A stretch of DNA of 64,000 bases from Certhia americana (GCA_018697195.1 JAGMWU010000053.1:348474-412473), one strand, 5' to 3'. Counted from the first letter of the stretch, positions 32,658-45,434 are shown. A program made the numbers and translations. Notes: a model not told the origin generated them from the letters alone.

Positions 32658-35349
32658 CCCAAACCCACAAGGCTGTAATAGTCCCGCCCTGGGTGCTGAC
32701 ATCAGTGCAGAAGGCAGGTCTTGGCTGAAACAGTATAAAACTAATCAGCCTTTCTGTGGAGGAGCAGGGAGGGAGCTTGGGGCAGCCCGGGAGGCGATGC
32801 TGGCGGCTCCCCTGTGGATAAAACATCCCAGGAAAAGCCATAAAGGAAAGAGGCCATGCTGATAGTGGCACACAAAACAGATAAAGCAAGCCTGCGTTGG
32901 TTTTGGGTTGTTTTTGTTTTCCCCCCAACAACAAACAACACCCCCATCCTTCATTTTAACTGGAGCTTTCCAAATGCTTTTAAAAACCCGGGGAGTGTGT
33001 GAGGAAATGGCCTGAGAGGCTCCACAGCAATGGCAGGGACTGGCTTTGAATTGAAAAATAAACCCTCAAGAATTCGCCAGTGTTTTCAGAAGTGCCTTCC
33101 CTCGGCAGTTACATCATTCCTGCCCCGCTGGCTCCGGTGATTCCGGCATTCTCCTGTCCTGCTGCCACCGTGGAGTGTCCCACTGAGGACAATCCACCTC
33201 CAAAGAAAGAATAAACACTGGAAATAACCAAATGCTGCCTGTTTCCAAACAAGCCCCTCTCAGGACACCTCAAGCAATCAGCAACAATAAAAGGCAGGAG
33301 CTCATTTCCTCCTTCCTTCTGAAGGCGGCTCTGGGATTTCAAAGCTGAATTTGTGAGCCTTGGTGGAGAGAGAATTACCTGGCAGTGCTGCAAACGTTGG
33401 AAAAATGAGCCTTTCCCAGCTGCCCTGCTTTTCCCTGGGAAGAGTTGGGGCCCTGGGGAAGGACACAGGGAAAGGATGGAAGCACCAGGGTGTGGATGGA
33501 CACCCAGCCTGAGCTCTCTGTGGGGACAGAGCATCCCCCAAACCACCCTGGTGGTGCCTTTTCTTCCAGGAGGATTTGAATGAAGAGTTAAAGGGTGAAA
33601 AATTGCCAGGGGGAGACGTAACATATAAAAATAAACTATATATATGTATTAAAGCAAAATCCCGGAACCTGAGCTCCCAGGAGGGGATTGCAGGGGGGCT
33701 CTGGGAGAGCAGGACAGGATTTTCATCCCAGGGTAGTTGGTGTGGGTGCCAAGGGTGCAGGACAGCCCCGGCAGCCTCGTGTCCTGCCCTGACCCTTTCA
33801 GGCACAGCCAGTGCCAAAGCCACGGGACACAGCCCCAGAGCTCCTGGCCACGGTCCCTGGTGCCACCCAGGCTGCCCCAGCACCAGCCCACAGCCACCAG
33901 ACCATGAGATGGGGATGGAGAATGAAAAAAGCCTCAAAGGCCTGGCCAGCCCCGCGTCCTGATGGGAGGCTGGCCAAAAAAATAAATTAAAAACAATAAA
34001 AGATGAAGGAAAAAGCAAGAAGCTGTGGTACTTTTCGTGGTGGATCCCCCTAAATCCTCTGCTATCAGCAAAGCAGGATGAACCTGACCTGGGGCTGTTC
34101 CAGCCCATACTCATGTTCTGCCACGAATTTGTTTAAACCCTTTTTGGAGCACCCTGAACTCCCCTCCTGGGATGGAAAAGCAGGAGATGCCCAAGAGGGA
34201 TCTCTTGAGTCCCCCAGCATTTTGTGCTGCCTGGAACGTTTGCTCATCCGAATAGCCCAGAAAAAACCAGGGAACACATCCTTTGCTTACAGGAGGAGCT
34301 GGCTGAGGGTGGGAGATCACAGCCCCTAGCTCCACTCCAGCCACTCTCTCTGTCCAGACTGGAAAGGGCTGGCTCTGCACTGGAAAACCGAGTTCAAAAG
34401 GGACTGGGATTGATTGCTGGGCTGGATTTTGGGCCAGTTCCCTGGCTGGGTGGACAGAGTGGTTTCCTTCCTCCCCAGGCCACGCTGGCCATTGTCTGAG
34501 CCCCCAGAGCACACCCAGAAAAGAGCAACTGAACAAAATATTTGGGGTTTAATTGAATGGTGCTGCTGCTGGCCAAGGAAAAACTAATTGCTGCAAGCGT
34601 GGCCTGGTGCCATTCCAGGGGTGTTCTGTCTGCTGAGGCTTGTCTCAAACACACTGTGTGGAATGAACAGGGATGGAGGGGCAGATTTCCTTCCCCACAG
34701 AGTGGCTCTGTTCTGCCAGACCCTTTGGAAGACTTGTTTTTCCTTGATTCTCAGGGTTTCCAGTACCTCATGGGTGGTAAATACAGAGTCAGAGACTTGT
34801 GATTTACAAGGCAAATTCCCCCAGCCCTGTATTCCACCCCAGCACTGCTCGGAGGGCCCTCAGATTTGTACCAGACCAGCTCCAAAAATGGGCTTTACTC
34901 CATTCCTGACCTGTCTCTGAGGAGGGGATGGAGCAGCGCAACCCTCACAAGCCAAGACCTCCATCACCTGCACAAATCCTGGGAAACAGGGAATGGTAAA
35001 ATGACCAAATGCTCACAGCAAAGAGAAGAAGGTGACCAATAGCATAAAAAATAGAAACTTTCAGTCCCTGAGGTTGCTAGAAAGTTTATTTTTCAGATTA
35101 GTTAGGTATCAGAAACCACCTGAAAATCTGCCTGAAGAAATGGTTTCATGGGCAACCAACAACCCTCACATTCCAAAATCACCCAGCTGCTTCCCCTCCC
35201 TAGAATGAGGAGATGAAGCTGAATTTCCGGCAGATATTTGAAATCCTTGCTGCCTGGGGGGGACGGAGAGGAGCGCACCTGGCACCGGGAGCAGCCCGGT
35301 GACTCTGCAACATCCTGAGGCTGCACGAGGTGTGCTGGGGCCTGCTGGG

Positions 35350-35755
35350 AGGATGGGAACAATGGAGAGGATGGGGACAAGGATGGGAACAACGGAGGTG
35401 ATGGGAACAATGGTGGGATGGGAACAACAGAGGTGATGGGAACAATGGTGGGATGATGGAAACTCTAATGGGATGATGGAAACCCCATTGCGATGATGGA
35501 AACCCCATTGGGATGATGGAAAACCCATTGGGATGATGGAAACCCCATTGGGATGATGGAAACCCGACTGGCTTGATGGCAATCCCATTGGGATGATGGA
35601 AACCCCACTGGGATGATGGAAACCCCATTGGGATGATGGAAACTCCATTAGGATGATGGAAACCCCACTGGGTTGATGGAAATCCCATTGGGATGATGGA
35701 AACCCCACTGGGATGATGGAAACCCCATTAGGATGATGGAAACCCCACTGGGTGA
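35350..35755. repeat. Minisatellite, 20-bp unit (GGATGATGGAAACCCCATTG)
   Basis: About fifteen well-kept 20-bp units lie at 35451-35755, preceded by a shorter related part with GGATGGGAACAATGG units from about 35350. Substitutions are mostly at the ATTG/ACTG position. Confidence 0.95.
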
Positions 35756-36894
35756 CAGCCCGAACCCCAGGGAAGCACAAAGTCTGACACCTCCAGGCTG
35801 ATTTGGCGCTTCCTGGTGGTGCTGGACCACGCCCAAGGTGTCCAACCCACACGACACCAAGGCCAGGGCTCGTTTGAAGGCTTGGAAAGGCTGCAGACTG
35901 TCCTGGCTGCCATTGGGACACACAGGGAAGGCTGCTGAGGCCTGACGGGGTAAATTTGCGTAAGCATTTTGTACATAAAATGAAATATTCTCCCTGCCTT
36001 GCTATGTCTGAACTGCAGGGCCTGGGCAGAGTTCCCAGCTCTGGCTCTACATCACAGCCTGGCCCCAAGTCCATGTTGGGACAAGCTCCTTGGCCACAGA
36101 CTCACCCTTTTTATGGCTGTTCAGCACCCAACACAACAAAGCTCCATTCAGCCCTTCAGCTACTGCAGCAATAAACAAAGTGCTCGGCGTTGTTTGGAGC
36201 CCAGAGGCTGCAGGTTGGGAACCTGTGAGTGAAACAAGCTGGAAACAAACAGGTTTGTTTTTCCACCCGGGCACAGACATGTAAACTAATTGCCCAACAG
36301 CAAAGCTGGGCTTAATTAGTCCCAGGTGTTAAATAAAATAGGGTTGATGTTTCCCAAAAGTGTAACTGCAGCTCAGAGGAGCCACAGGCTTTGAGAGCAG
36401 AGCCATCAAGAAGTGATTATCGAGATCCTTGTGCCTCATCCCAGAATTTTGTGGGGATTTTGGGGCAAAGGACAAATATTCAGGTGGGTTTTGCTGAGGG
36501 CACTGTGGGGGTGGTGGGTGTTGGAGTGTTGCATTTTCACCTAGGATCACACCTTGTCCTTGGAAAAAGCTTTGTTGTGGGTTTCTGGGTAAACATCAGG
36601 AAGAGCTCCAGGTGAAAATATAAACAAAGGGCTCCCGGGGAAATTCAGCATTCCATGGGGCTGAGGGATGCTTAGGAATACCTTGTACTCTGCCAATCCA
36701 ACCTATTCCCAAATTTTGTTATTCCAATCAGTCCTGAACATCATTAAGCTCATCCTGCTTAATCAGAGCCTTAATCCTGACTTCCACAGCACAATTTTCT
36801 GCCAGCAAAAGTAAGAAACTTTGGGATTGCCCATCCATCTCCTTAGGACACCTCTGCATTCAGCAGGAATCAGTCGTGGATGGGACTTGGAGCA

Positions 36895-36995
36895 TCCTGA
36901 TCCAGAGGGAGGTGTCCCTGCCATGGGCAGGGGGTTGGAACAAGGTGGGCTTTAGGGTTCCTTCCCAGCCCAAAGCATTCCATGATTCTGTGCTT
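36895..36995 (+). mobile_element. CR1 LINE 3' fragment
   Basis: GGTGTCCCTGCCATGGGCAG, GGTTCCTTCCCAGCCCAAAG and CATTCCATGATTCTGTGC form a CR1 3' end. Confidence 0.8.
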
Positions 36996-37494
36996 CCTCA
37001 AAGGCTGGCCCTTGTCCCTGTACCCAACAATTCCAGGAGAGGTGGCAGCGAGCTGGGGATGAAACACAGATTTTTCCTCCTGGAAAGGGAGACCTGATCT
37101 TGAGGAGCAGCTGGAAATCCTGCACAACATAAACACCTTTTGGTGGCACTGGAGCTGGTCCCCAGCTCAGCTGGCAGCGGTGGCACTAGAGGTGGGAGAT
37201 CCCCAGCTCAGATGACAACATTCTGACCACTCTGGCATCACAAAGAGCTGATCACTGATCAGGAACAGGGAGGACAACCAGGCCATGAGAGGCTTCTTGG
37301 GCTCCTGAGCTTCCTCTGGCCCAACACAAACCACAACTCCCAAGCAGCCCCTCACAAAGGGCCTTTCTCAGTAGCTCCTGGCTTGGATGTGGAAAATCCA
37401 AAGAAATTCACTTTTCCTTGCTCCTCTGTGACTTCCAAGAGGCCCAGGCTGGCATGGGGACAGCTCTGACAGGAGGGGACAGCCAGGGGGATTG

Positions 37495-37785
37495 GGCTCT
37501 GCTTCCAGGGGACAGGGACATGATGCAGGAAATGGCCTTAAGCTGCTCCAGGAGGAATCTGGGGGACATCAGGAGGAATTTCTCCATGGAAAGGTTGGTC
37601 AAGCCTTGGCAGGGGCTGCCCAGGGAGGTTTGGAATCCCCATCCCTGGAGGTGCCCAAGGAAGGCCTGGATGTGGCACTTGGTGCCCTGGGCTGGGGACA
37701 AGGTGGGGGTGGGTCTCAACCTGGCCTCGATGACCTCAGAGGGCTTTTCCAGCCCAGCTGATTCTGTGATCCTGTGGCAAAGACA
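37495..37785 (+). mobile_element. CR1 LINE 3' fragment
   Basis: CAGGAGGAATTTCTCCATGG, GGGCTGCCCAGGGAGGTTTG, CTGGATGTGGCACTTGGTGC and GGGCTTTTCCAGCCCAGC with the tail ATTCTGTGATCCTGTGG show a clear plus-orientation CR1 of about 290 bp. Confidence 0.9.
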
Positions 37786-38607
37786 CTCATGCACAGAGAT
37801 TCCCCTTCCCACCAACATCTGCTCAGTGGGAACTGTTCAAGGAGAGCACTTTGCTCCCCAAGCAACATCTCCCTGTAAAAGACCCACTTCAATAACAACA
37901 GCTCCTCACCACCTTCCTCTGATCTATTCTCTCCCACAGCAGACCCCTGCCCCTTCTCCTGGCATGGAGAAGATCTCAGAACTCTTTCACTCTTCAGAGC
38001 TGCACAGCTTTCGTTTGCTCTCCTTTCCTTTCCTGTGCAACAAGGAAATAGGGTCACATTTCAGAGAAACCCAGCGAGCGGTGGTTTGCGAATGTCAGAG
38101 CTCTTGCTGGATGCTGCAGCCTCTTCTTTCCCAAAATTGACACAACCCTCACTCAACAGAGAGTATTTTCCCTCTTTTTTCCTTTCCTGCTTCCCAGCTG
38201 CTGCAGGAAGCCCCCCAAGCTGCCGTGCTCCTCGGCAGAGCAGGTAAGAGGCACTTTTTTGTTCTGTCTCAGGTCGTGGGTGCATCATGGCTGCTTTGTT
38301 CCCTTCCTGGTGCCTTTCTGCAGTACCAGGGGGTTCAGAGGCAAGATCCTGTGAAAAGTTGCTGTAAAATTCCAGATTAATTCCTCATGTGACCTTTGTT
38401 TTCCTACTGATCACTCCATTGGAAAAAAACCGGGGTTGAGTCAGGGGCATCACGTTCTTTTTGAAGCTGAGGGGGTTTAGACAGGTCAGGAGATGATGAG
38501 ATGATGGCTTGTGGTCCAACACTCCTGGCCAGTCATTCCCTTCCCTTTGCCTCTGGACATGGCACCAAAACTCTGGAAGTTTCTCTTTAAATTTCCTGTG
38601 AGCCTCA

Positions 38608-38952
38608 GTGGCACTGTGGGGAGGTTTGGGATCTCAGTGTGGGGAGGTTTAGGATCTCAGTGTGGGGAGGTTTAGGATCTTACAGTGGAAAGATTTAGGT
38701 TCTCAATGTAGGAAGGTTTAGGATCTCAATATGGAAAGGTTTAGGATCTCAGCGACACTCTGGGAAGGTTTAGGATCTCAGTGTGGGGAGGTTTAGGATC
38801 TCAATGTAGGAAGGTTTAGGATCTCAATGTGGAAAGGTTTAGGATCTCAGCGACACTCTGAGAAGGTTTAGGATCTCAGTGTGGGGAGGTTTAGGATCTC
38901 AGTGTGGGGAGGTTTAGGATCTCAGTGGCACTCTGGGGAGGTTTAGGATACC
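38608..38952. repeat. Minisatellite, about 23-bp unit (GTTTAGGATCTCAGTGTGGG)
   Basis: About fourteen units with two alternating forms, one with AATGTAGGAAG or AATGTGGAAAG and one with AGCGACACTCTG, show a higher-order pattern. Confidence 0.9.
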
Positions 38953-40062
38953 TGGCTGGATAATGCTCCAAACACTCCAGAATAACTTCAGAGATTTGCT
39001 GCTGGCCATCTTAACAATAAATAGAGTGAAATCCAGAGGCAAACTCACTTTTATTTCCTTGGATTTCTTTGGCATCTCCTCTGTTGCTACTTGGTGAGAA
39101 CAGGCACAGTTCCAAATCCCATCAATCCAAACACAGTCTGGGCTGTCAGGGAATAACCTGGGACAAAGGAAACTTGGGTCTGAACCTCAGAAAACCTTTC
39201 CTATCTATTAGACTTGGAACAAACCCCACAGGGACACCAGGGAAAGCCATTCCAGGGAAGAACTGGAGAAGGGATCAGGCTCCTGCCTGGCAGGGGATGA
39301 ACAGACGGATCCATCGGGGCTGTGCTTCCTGATTTATTTATGAGTGTGCTGATTTCAATCCCTCCTTCTCCTTCTGCCTCTTGGGAAGAGGGACACAATT
39401 CTCTGAAAAGTTTGCTTATGCTGCTGGGAATAGAATTTCCTTAAGAAATTCTTAAAGGTGGGTGATGCCATGGCAGGATTTAGAATTCATACCTATTAAT
39501 ACATAACTTTAAAAGTTAATTCCCATTAAGATGTTAGGAAAGAGGCTTTTTTGGAAACTCTCAGATAACCGGGACAATCCACAGTCTCTCTGTAAAGCAC
39601 TTAGCTTCACAAAAAACAGAAATCCTGGGAATGTTCAGTTTCCATCCATGATCTAAGGCAGGCACAGAAAACTTGGCTTGAGCAGCAAAGGCCAGAGGTG
39701 TCGGTTAAGCTGAGCTTTTCCTCTAAGCCGAGCTTTTCCTCACACAAACCCCGAGCAGGTGGGACTGGAGGCACAAAAATACAGAGTCTGAAGGCAAAGG
39801 GTGCCACTGAAAGGATTTCTTTCACCTCTGACAACATTTGGGCTTGAGCTGGGTAATGTGGCTGGGAGGAGACAGGAGCAGGGAGCAGCTCCTTGTGGGG
39901 CAAAGCAGGAGGGTGGGAAACGCTCCAAAGTACAAAGAATTGTTATCAGGTGATTTAAAGGCTCACACGTTTCGTTAGTGCTTGATTTCCCGGGAATCTC
40001 TGTGGACTCAGAAGGAGAATTAGGTGGAGAATTAGCAAGTGGATGGGTTGGGAATTAAAGCT

Positions 40063-40445
40063 ATGGAATCCCAGAATGGTTTGGGGGGGGAGGGACCTCA
40101 AAGCCCATCCAGTGCCACCCCTGCCATGGAACACCTCCCACTCTCCCAGGTCACTCCAAGCCCCAATGTCCAACCTGGCCTTGGGCACTGCCAGGGATCC
40201 AGGGGCAGCCACAGCTGCTCTGGGCACCCTGTGCCAGGGCCTGCCCACCCTCACAGACAACAATTCCTGCCCAATATCCCAGCCAGCCCTGCCCTCTGGC
40301 AGTGGAAGCCATTCCCTGTGTCCTGTCCCTCCATCCCTTGTCCCCAGTCCCTCTCCAGCTCTCCTTGAGCCCCTTCAGGCCCTGCCAGGGGCTCTGAGCT
40401 CTCCCTGGACCCTTCTCCAAGTTGTCCAACACTCCTGGCCAGCCT
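40063..40445 (-). mobile_element. CR1 LINE 3' fragment
   Basis: The plus strand has GGAATCCCAGAATGGTTTGG, CCTTGGGCACTGCCAGGGAT, GTGCCAGGGCCTGCCCACCC and CTCTCCTTGAGCCCCTTCAG, an inverse CR1 of about 380 bp. Confidence 0.85.
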
Positions 40446-40527
40446 TCCAGTGTGTAATGCCTGGGTAATATAAACAGGCTGTAAGTACACACACCTGAAG
40501 TATAGACAGAGGTACAATAAATACATT

Positions 40528-40592
40528 AATATTTAATATAATGAAATATAAGAATAGACTATAATATTTAATATAATTAAATATTATAGGCT
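40528..40592. repeat. AT-rich tract (TAATATTTAATATAAT)
   Basis: Two copies of TAATATTTAATATAAT separated by about 25 bp of AT-rich sequence. Confidence 0.8.
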
Positions 40593-42624
40593 TGAATTAT
40601 AACCCTTGCTTAGTTCTTAGTGCAGGAATGTGCATTTTCAAACACAGCTTTGAACCTTGAATGTGCTGATTTAACCCTCTAATATCCCAGAAGTGCCAGG
40701 GAAGGCTCTGCTGGGTGTGGAATTGAATGGGCACAGCAGAGAGAGCCCAGAACATGGGACAGATCCCAGGGGACCATGGGCAGCTTCCACAAACTCCACA
40801 CAGAGCCAGAAATCAAATTCCAGCCTCAGTGAGGGAGGCAGCAAGGATAAAACATGAACCAGTCTGAAATAACTCCATTTCCACACATCCCATCCAAGTC
40901 ATTGGAACAAAACCCCTTTGCTGCTGTAATTAAAATTAAACAAAATGCCCATGGCATTTATTTCTAACCCTTTATTTCTGCCTCATAAAACCTTGGCTCA
41001 CCTTTATACTTAGAACATAGGGATCCCAAGCTGCCTGTGAGTGGAGCATTTCTACACTCAGGGAATGTGGGAATAAATTCCCATTGTCCCTCACAAATCA
41101 CTGCTCACATGCAGGGATGTCCTGACCCCTCAGAGCTGAGGATTCCTTGCAGGAGCACAGCTGATTTCCAACCCTTTTACTTCCCAGTTGCCTTAATTTT
41201 CCTCCTCAGAATTTGTTCCTCAGAATTTCCTCTTTAGGAATTTCCTCTTCTGGAAATTCCTCTGGCCTGTAGTCCTACCACCCTGTAGTCCTGCCCAGTC
41301 AGAATTTCTGTTTAATCCCCAGAACACAAACTAATAAAGGAGTGGTGTCTTCTGCTTTGAAATAATGTTCCAGCAATGCTCAGGCAAGGTTTGAGCTCCC
41401 AGCCCCATGGAGACCCTTCCAGAGCATCACCCACCACCAGGACATTTCACACATGGGATTTTGGGCCCTCAGCTGGATCCTGCAGAATTCCTTTCCTTGT
41501 TGCAGTTTAGATCTCAGCCTTGCATTCATCTTTCCTCTTTTAAAACTCCAACCAGAGCATCCGATGCTCAATAAACTTTCCTGCTCTTAAACTTTCTCCT
41601 TAAATTTTCCACTTTCTGACCTTCCAGCCAGAAGATTCCAGTGCAGGATCCATCAGTCCAGGTTTCCATTGCTCTGGTTCTTCTCCACAGAGCTGGGAAG
41701 GCGTTTCCTGGGATGTCAAACATTCCCTGAGCAATCCAGGAGCCATTCCCCACAGCCCTGGGAGCAGCAAGTACCAAAGGGGAAATGTGGGCACCTCAGA
41801 TCCCAACAGGAATTGGGGACATTTCCAGTGGATCCTGGGGAAGCAGGACTTGCTCCTGACCACTGGGGTTGACCATCCCAGCATCTCTCAGTTCAAGCCA
41901 AGCTTAGCCAAGCCCAGCTTTGATCAGTCACAGAGCTGAAGCCTCTCCAGCCATTCTTTGGCTTCCAGCAGGACCCAGGACTCCCTCAGTGACAGAATCC
42001 CTTCAGCAGGGTCAGATGCACATAAACCCCATAGGATGGGTGCTAAAGGAGGTGAAACTTTATGCAGGATTTGTCACCTGAACCTTGGGAGACACATGCA
42101 GTCTTTTTATTATTTTATTTTATTCTCTTTATTCTTTTTATTCTGAATGAGCCCAAAGTAACATGGGAAAGCACCCACTTTGCCTCCTGGGTGCCCCTGA
42201 GGGGCTGAGGCAACACAAAATCCCTGCAGGGAGTTCAGAACTCAAACAGATTTAGGGCTCTGGCACAAGAAATGGGGTAAAAGGTTTTAGGTAATGCCAG
42301 ATTTTTCTGAAAATGCCACGGGACTTTAAAACAGCACAAGGATTTCAGTTCAGAGCCTTGCTGGTGATAGTACAGGAGGTGTAAGGATGATTATTCCTTC
42401 GAGGCCCACCCTAGATCCCAGATTCCCAGAGCTGGAATGTGCTTCCTGGGGGCAGAACGAGTGTGTTACTTGCAGAGCTTCAGCTCATTGCTGCCTCCCT
42501 TCTCATCCTCATCTTCAGGACAGGGATCAGCAATGTCACCTCTCAGCTGCCCTGAAACAGAGTGGATGTGGCACCAGGGACAGAGCACCAGCAGCACCTT
42601 TTCAAGGAGCAAAGCTCTCCTCAC

Positions 42625-42844
42625 CCTGGGCAAAATGTGGCTGTGTTGGGCACCTTGGAGGCAGAAGGGTTTTCTGTGAGCTCTGGGCTCAGGGTTGGAG
42701 TCAATCACTGAGAGATGCTGGGGCTGGGGTCTCTTCCAGCTCTGGCTCTGTCTGTGTTTCCTGTCCACTTAACTCCTGACAGGCAGAAACATCCCTGAAG
42801 TGCTGCGAGAGAGTGGCTGGGTTTGGGTGAAATCATCATAAAAG
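42625..42844 (+). repeat. Left arm of a 220-bp inverted repeat
   Basis: This segment is the reverse complement of 43962-44181 with about four mismatches and no indel as counted by eye. The matching core includes CAGGCAGAAACATCCCTGAA and TCAATCACTGAGAGATGCTG. The loop of 1117 bp holds two CR1 pieces. Confidence 0.95.
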
Positions 42845-42984
42845 GCAAAACCTGGGGTAAAGCCTTGGAAGGGACAGGGAACAGGGAAATGCTTTGGGGA
42901 GAATCTCTCCAGGTGTTGCAGGTGGGAGCACTGAGCTCACAAAGCAGGCAGGAGCCACCTGAAACACATCCCTGGACACATCCA

Positions 42985-43250
42985 GGGAATGGCTGGAGCT
43001 GTCAGGGCTTGGGATGGAGCTCAGGGAAAGGTTCTTCCCCCCGAGGGTGCTGGGCACTGCCCAGGCTCCCCAGGGAATGGTCCCAGCCCCGAGGCTGCCA
43101 GAGCTCCAGGAGCCTTTGGACACCGCTCCCAGGGATGCTCAGGGGGGATTGTTGGGGTGTGTGTGCAGGGACAGGGGCTGGACTGATGATCCCTGTGGGT
43201 CCCTTCCAGCTCAGGATATTCTGGGATTCTATGCACACATCTTTGATTTG
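42985..43250 (+). mobile_element. CR1 LINE 3' fragment in the inverted-repeat loop
   Basis: GGATGGAGCTCAGGGAAAGG to CAGCTCAGGATATTCTGGG plus ATTCTATGC; same subfamily and inverse orientation relative to 20.31-20.56 kb. Confidence 0.85.
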
Positions 43251-43254
43251 GTGA

Positions 43255-43700
43255 TTCTGGAGCCCCAGGAGGGGCTGAGGGAGCTGGGAAGGGGCTCAAC
43301 CTGGAGCAAAGGGGGCTCAGGGGGGCCCTTCTGGCTCTGCACAACTCCCTGACAGGAGGGGACAGCCAGGGGGGGTTGGGGCTGTGGTCTCAGGGAACAA
43401 GCAATGGGAAGAGAGGACACAGCCTCAAATTGCCCCAGGAGATGTTCAGATTGGATATGAGGAAAAATTTCTTCCCTGGAAGGGTGAAAGTCCCTTCCAG
43501 CTGAGGCTTTACAGCCAAACCCTGTGTCCCTTCATGAAGCAGCAATGGCAGGTGACAGGGGGATTGGTTTGGGGTGACTTTGGGATCAGTATCCAGGAGC
43601 TACAGGCACTGAGGGCTGTTGTACGTCCTGGAGAATCCAGGGGCTGGACTGATGATCTCTGATGGTCCCTTCCAGCTCAGGATATCCTGGGATGCTCAGA
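43255..43700 (+). mobile_element. CR1 LINE 3' fragment in the inverted-repeat loop
   Basis: CAGGAGGGGACAGCCAGGGG, TTGGATATGAGGAAAAATTT and the end CCAGCTCAGGATATCCTGGG mark a CR1 with its tail. Its junction to the preceding CR1 piece (TCTTTGATTTGGTGATTCTG) is also present, inverted, near 20.30 and 24.68 kb. Confidence 0.85.
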
Positions 43701-43961
43701 AAATCCTCTGTTGCAAGAGTAAAATCCCAAAGGAGAACCTGAGTTCTCCCAGTTCATCCACCTGGAGCTTTGGCGAGGTCATGGAGTGGATGGGATGGAG
43801 GAAATGGGACACTGGATTCTGCCCAGGGCAGCACTGGATGAGCAAAACTGCAAAGCAGAAATCACTGGGCAGCCAAAACACCACCCCTGGGGTTATTTTA
43901 TTCACCAAGCCCACGAGGAGTACTCCAGCACCTGCAGAAAATAGGTGAAAACTCAAACCTT

Positions 43962-44181
43962 CTTTTATGATGATTTCTCCCAAACCCAGCCACTCTCTCG
44001 CAGCACTTCAGGGATGTTTCTGCCTGTCAGGAGTTAAGTGGACAGGAAACACAGACAGAGCCAGAGCTGGAAGAGACCCCAGCCCCAGCATCTCTCAGTG
44101 ATTGACTCCAACCCTGAGCCCAGAGCTCACAGAAAACACTTCTGCCTCCAAGGTGCCCAACACAGCCACGTTTTGCTCAGG
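43962..44181 (-). repeat. Right arm of the 220-bp inverted repeat
   Basis: This is the reverse complement of 42625-42844. Both arms end sharply: outside the arms and inside the loop edges the sequences are unrelated. Confidence 0.95.
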
Positions 44182-45434
44182 TTCTCTCTTATTCTAGGGG
44201 TTGAGTATTTTAAAGTCTCTTACAAAACCAACTGATTTGTGCCTCTGAAAAACTTCTAAACCATCCCCCAGCCAGAGCCTCTGAAGTAACTCAGGTGTGG
44301 CAGGTTGGGCCAGGGAAGAAGAGATTATTCAGGGTTTTGGATCTCCTGCTCTCCATCGCACCAGAAAACTCCCGATGTTGGTCTCTGGAGCAGAGTGAGC
44401 CCCTCTAACTCGATTTTGGAAAGATGTAGGCAGCACTGAGCACCCTGAAGCAGATCACCCCCGAATCTGTTGTTGAAATCTGCAGGGCAAGTGGAAAGTG
44501 CTGGGGTTTTCAGTGAAAATCACAACTTTTTTCCTGTCAGATGTTTGTGCAGATCCAGCAGATTATTTGTGAGCATATCCATGTATGGTCTGCCCCTCAG
44601 TTTTTATCTGGGGTTCTGATCTTTCACGCACAGAGCTCCGGAGGCAGAGGGGGGAGCACCCCCACAAATAAAATATCACAACCAGAGCTTTGCTTTGTTA
44701 AATGCAGCCCTAGGGACAAGGGTGAGACTGAGCACGTGCCCATAACCCAGTGGAAAAGCATCTCCTAATTCCTGTATCAGGTGTTGAAGGTCCTGTTGTC
44801 GTTGTCTCCAGAGTGGGGCGATGGAAGAGGCTCCTGCCAGAGCCAAACTGGGCAGACTGGGCACAGACTCCAGAGCTGTGGCTGAGCTGGGAAAGGATCC
44901 AGCAAATCCTGACCCAAGGAACATTGTTTGGATGGCAGGCAGACAAGAGGCTGGAGAAAAGCCCCACAGCCACAGCAGAACAGGGCAAGGGATGCCTGAG
45001 GGATGGACAGAACGTCCAGAGGTGTTCAGTGCTGTCTGCACCTCCCCAAAATCCTCTCATGTGACTTTAACAGCTCCATGCCCTTCTGGGAACTCAGCTG
45101 GGCCCAAGCAGGGCAGGACAGGCCCTGCTCAGCTACCAGGGCCCTGCATCCCTTGGGATGTGCAGGGATTTCCACCCTGGCTCTGCTGGAAGTGCTGAAT
45201 AAAAGCTGCTGGCCCTATGAAACAGCTGAGGGGGAAATAAAAACTCTGCTCTCAGTGCCCCAAAACACAGCCAGGAACATCCTCCACAGCTGAGGGGGAC
45301 CTCCAGCACTGACCCCCACTCCTCTGACCACAGTGACATTTGTGTCATGGGCTCTTGTTGTGCCCCAGGTGCAGCTGGGGGGGAGCAGAACACGAGGGCC
45401 CCAAAGGTTTTCTGTGGGGCAGCATTAATTCCCA

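Larger units (their letters stand above)
28790..35340. other. Gene-free intergenic region
   Basis: It contains two CR1 pieces near 29 kb and purine and pyrimidine tracts at 31.5-32.7 kb; the rest is single-copy. Several open frames of 100-270 codons occur on both strands, but none shows a known domain or plausible exon borders. Confidence 0.5.
35756..42624. other. Gene-free intergenic region
   Basis: It contains CR1 pieces at 36.9, 37.6 and 40.1-40.4 kb, a 23-bp minisatellite at 38.6-38.95 kb and an AT-rich tract at 40.5 kb. No exon is recognised in the remaining single-copy parts. Confidence 0.5.

Noticed and set aside
33302..34114. Minus-strand open frame of 270 codons
   Set aside because: No known domain, no supporting splice or promoter context, and a composition typical of GC-rich intergenic sequence.
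35166..36074. Minus-strand open frame of 302 codons with IIPMGFPSSQWGF repeats
   Set aside because: It is a translation of the 20-bp minisatellite at 35.35-35.75 kb. As 20 is not a multiple of three, the product cycles through all frames, as expected of non-coding DNA.
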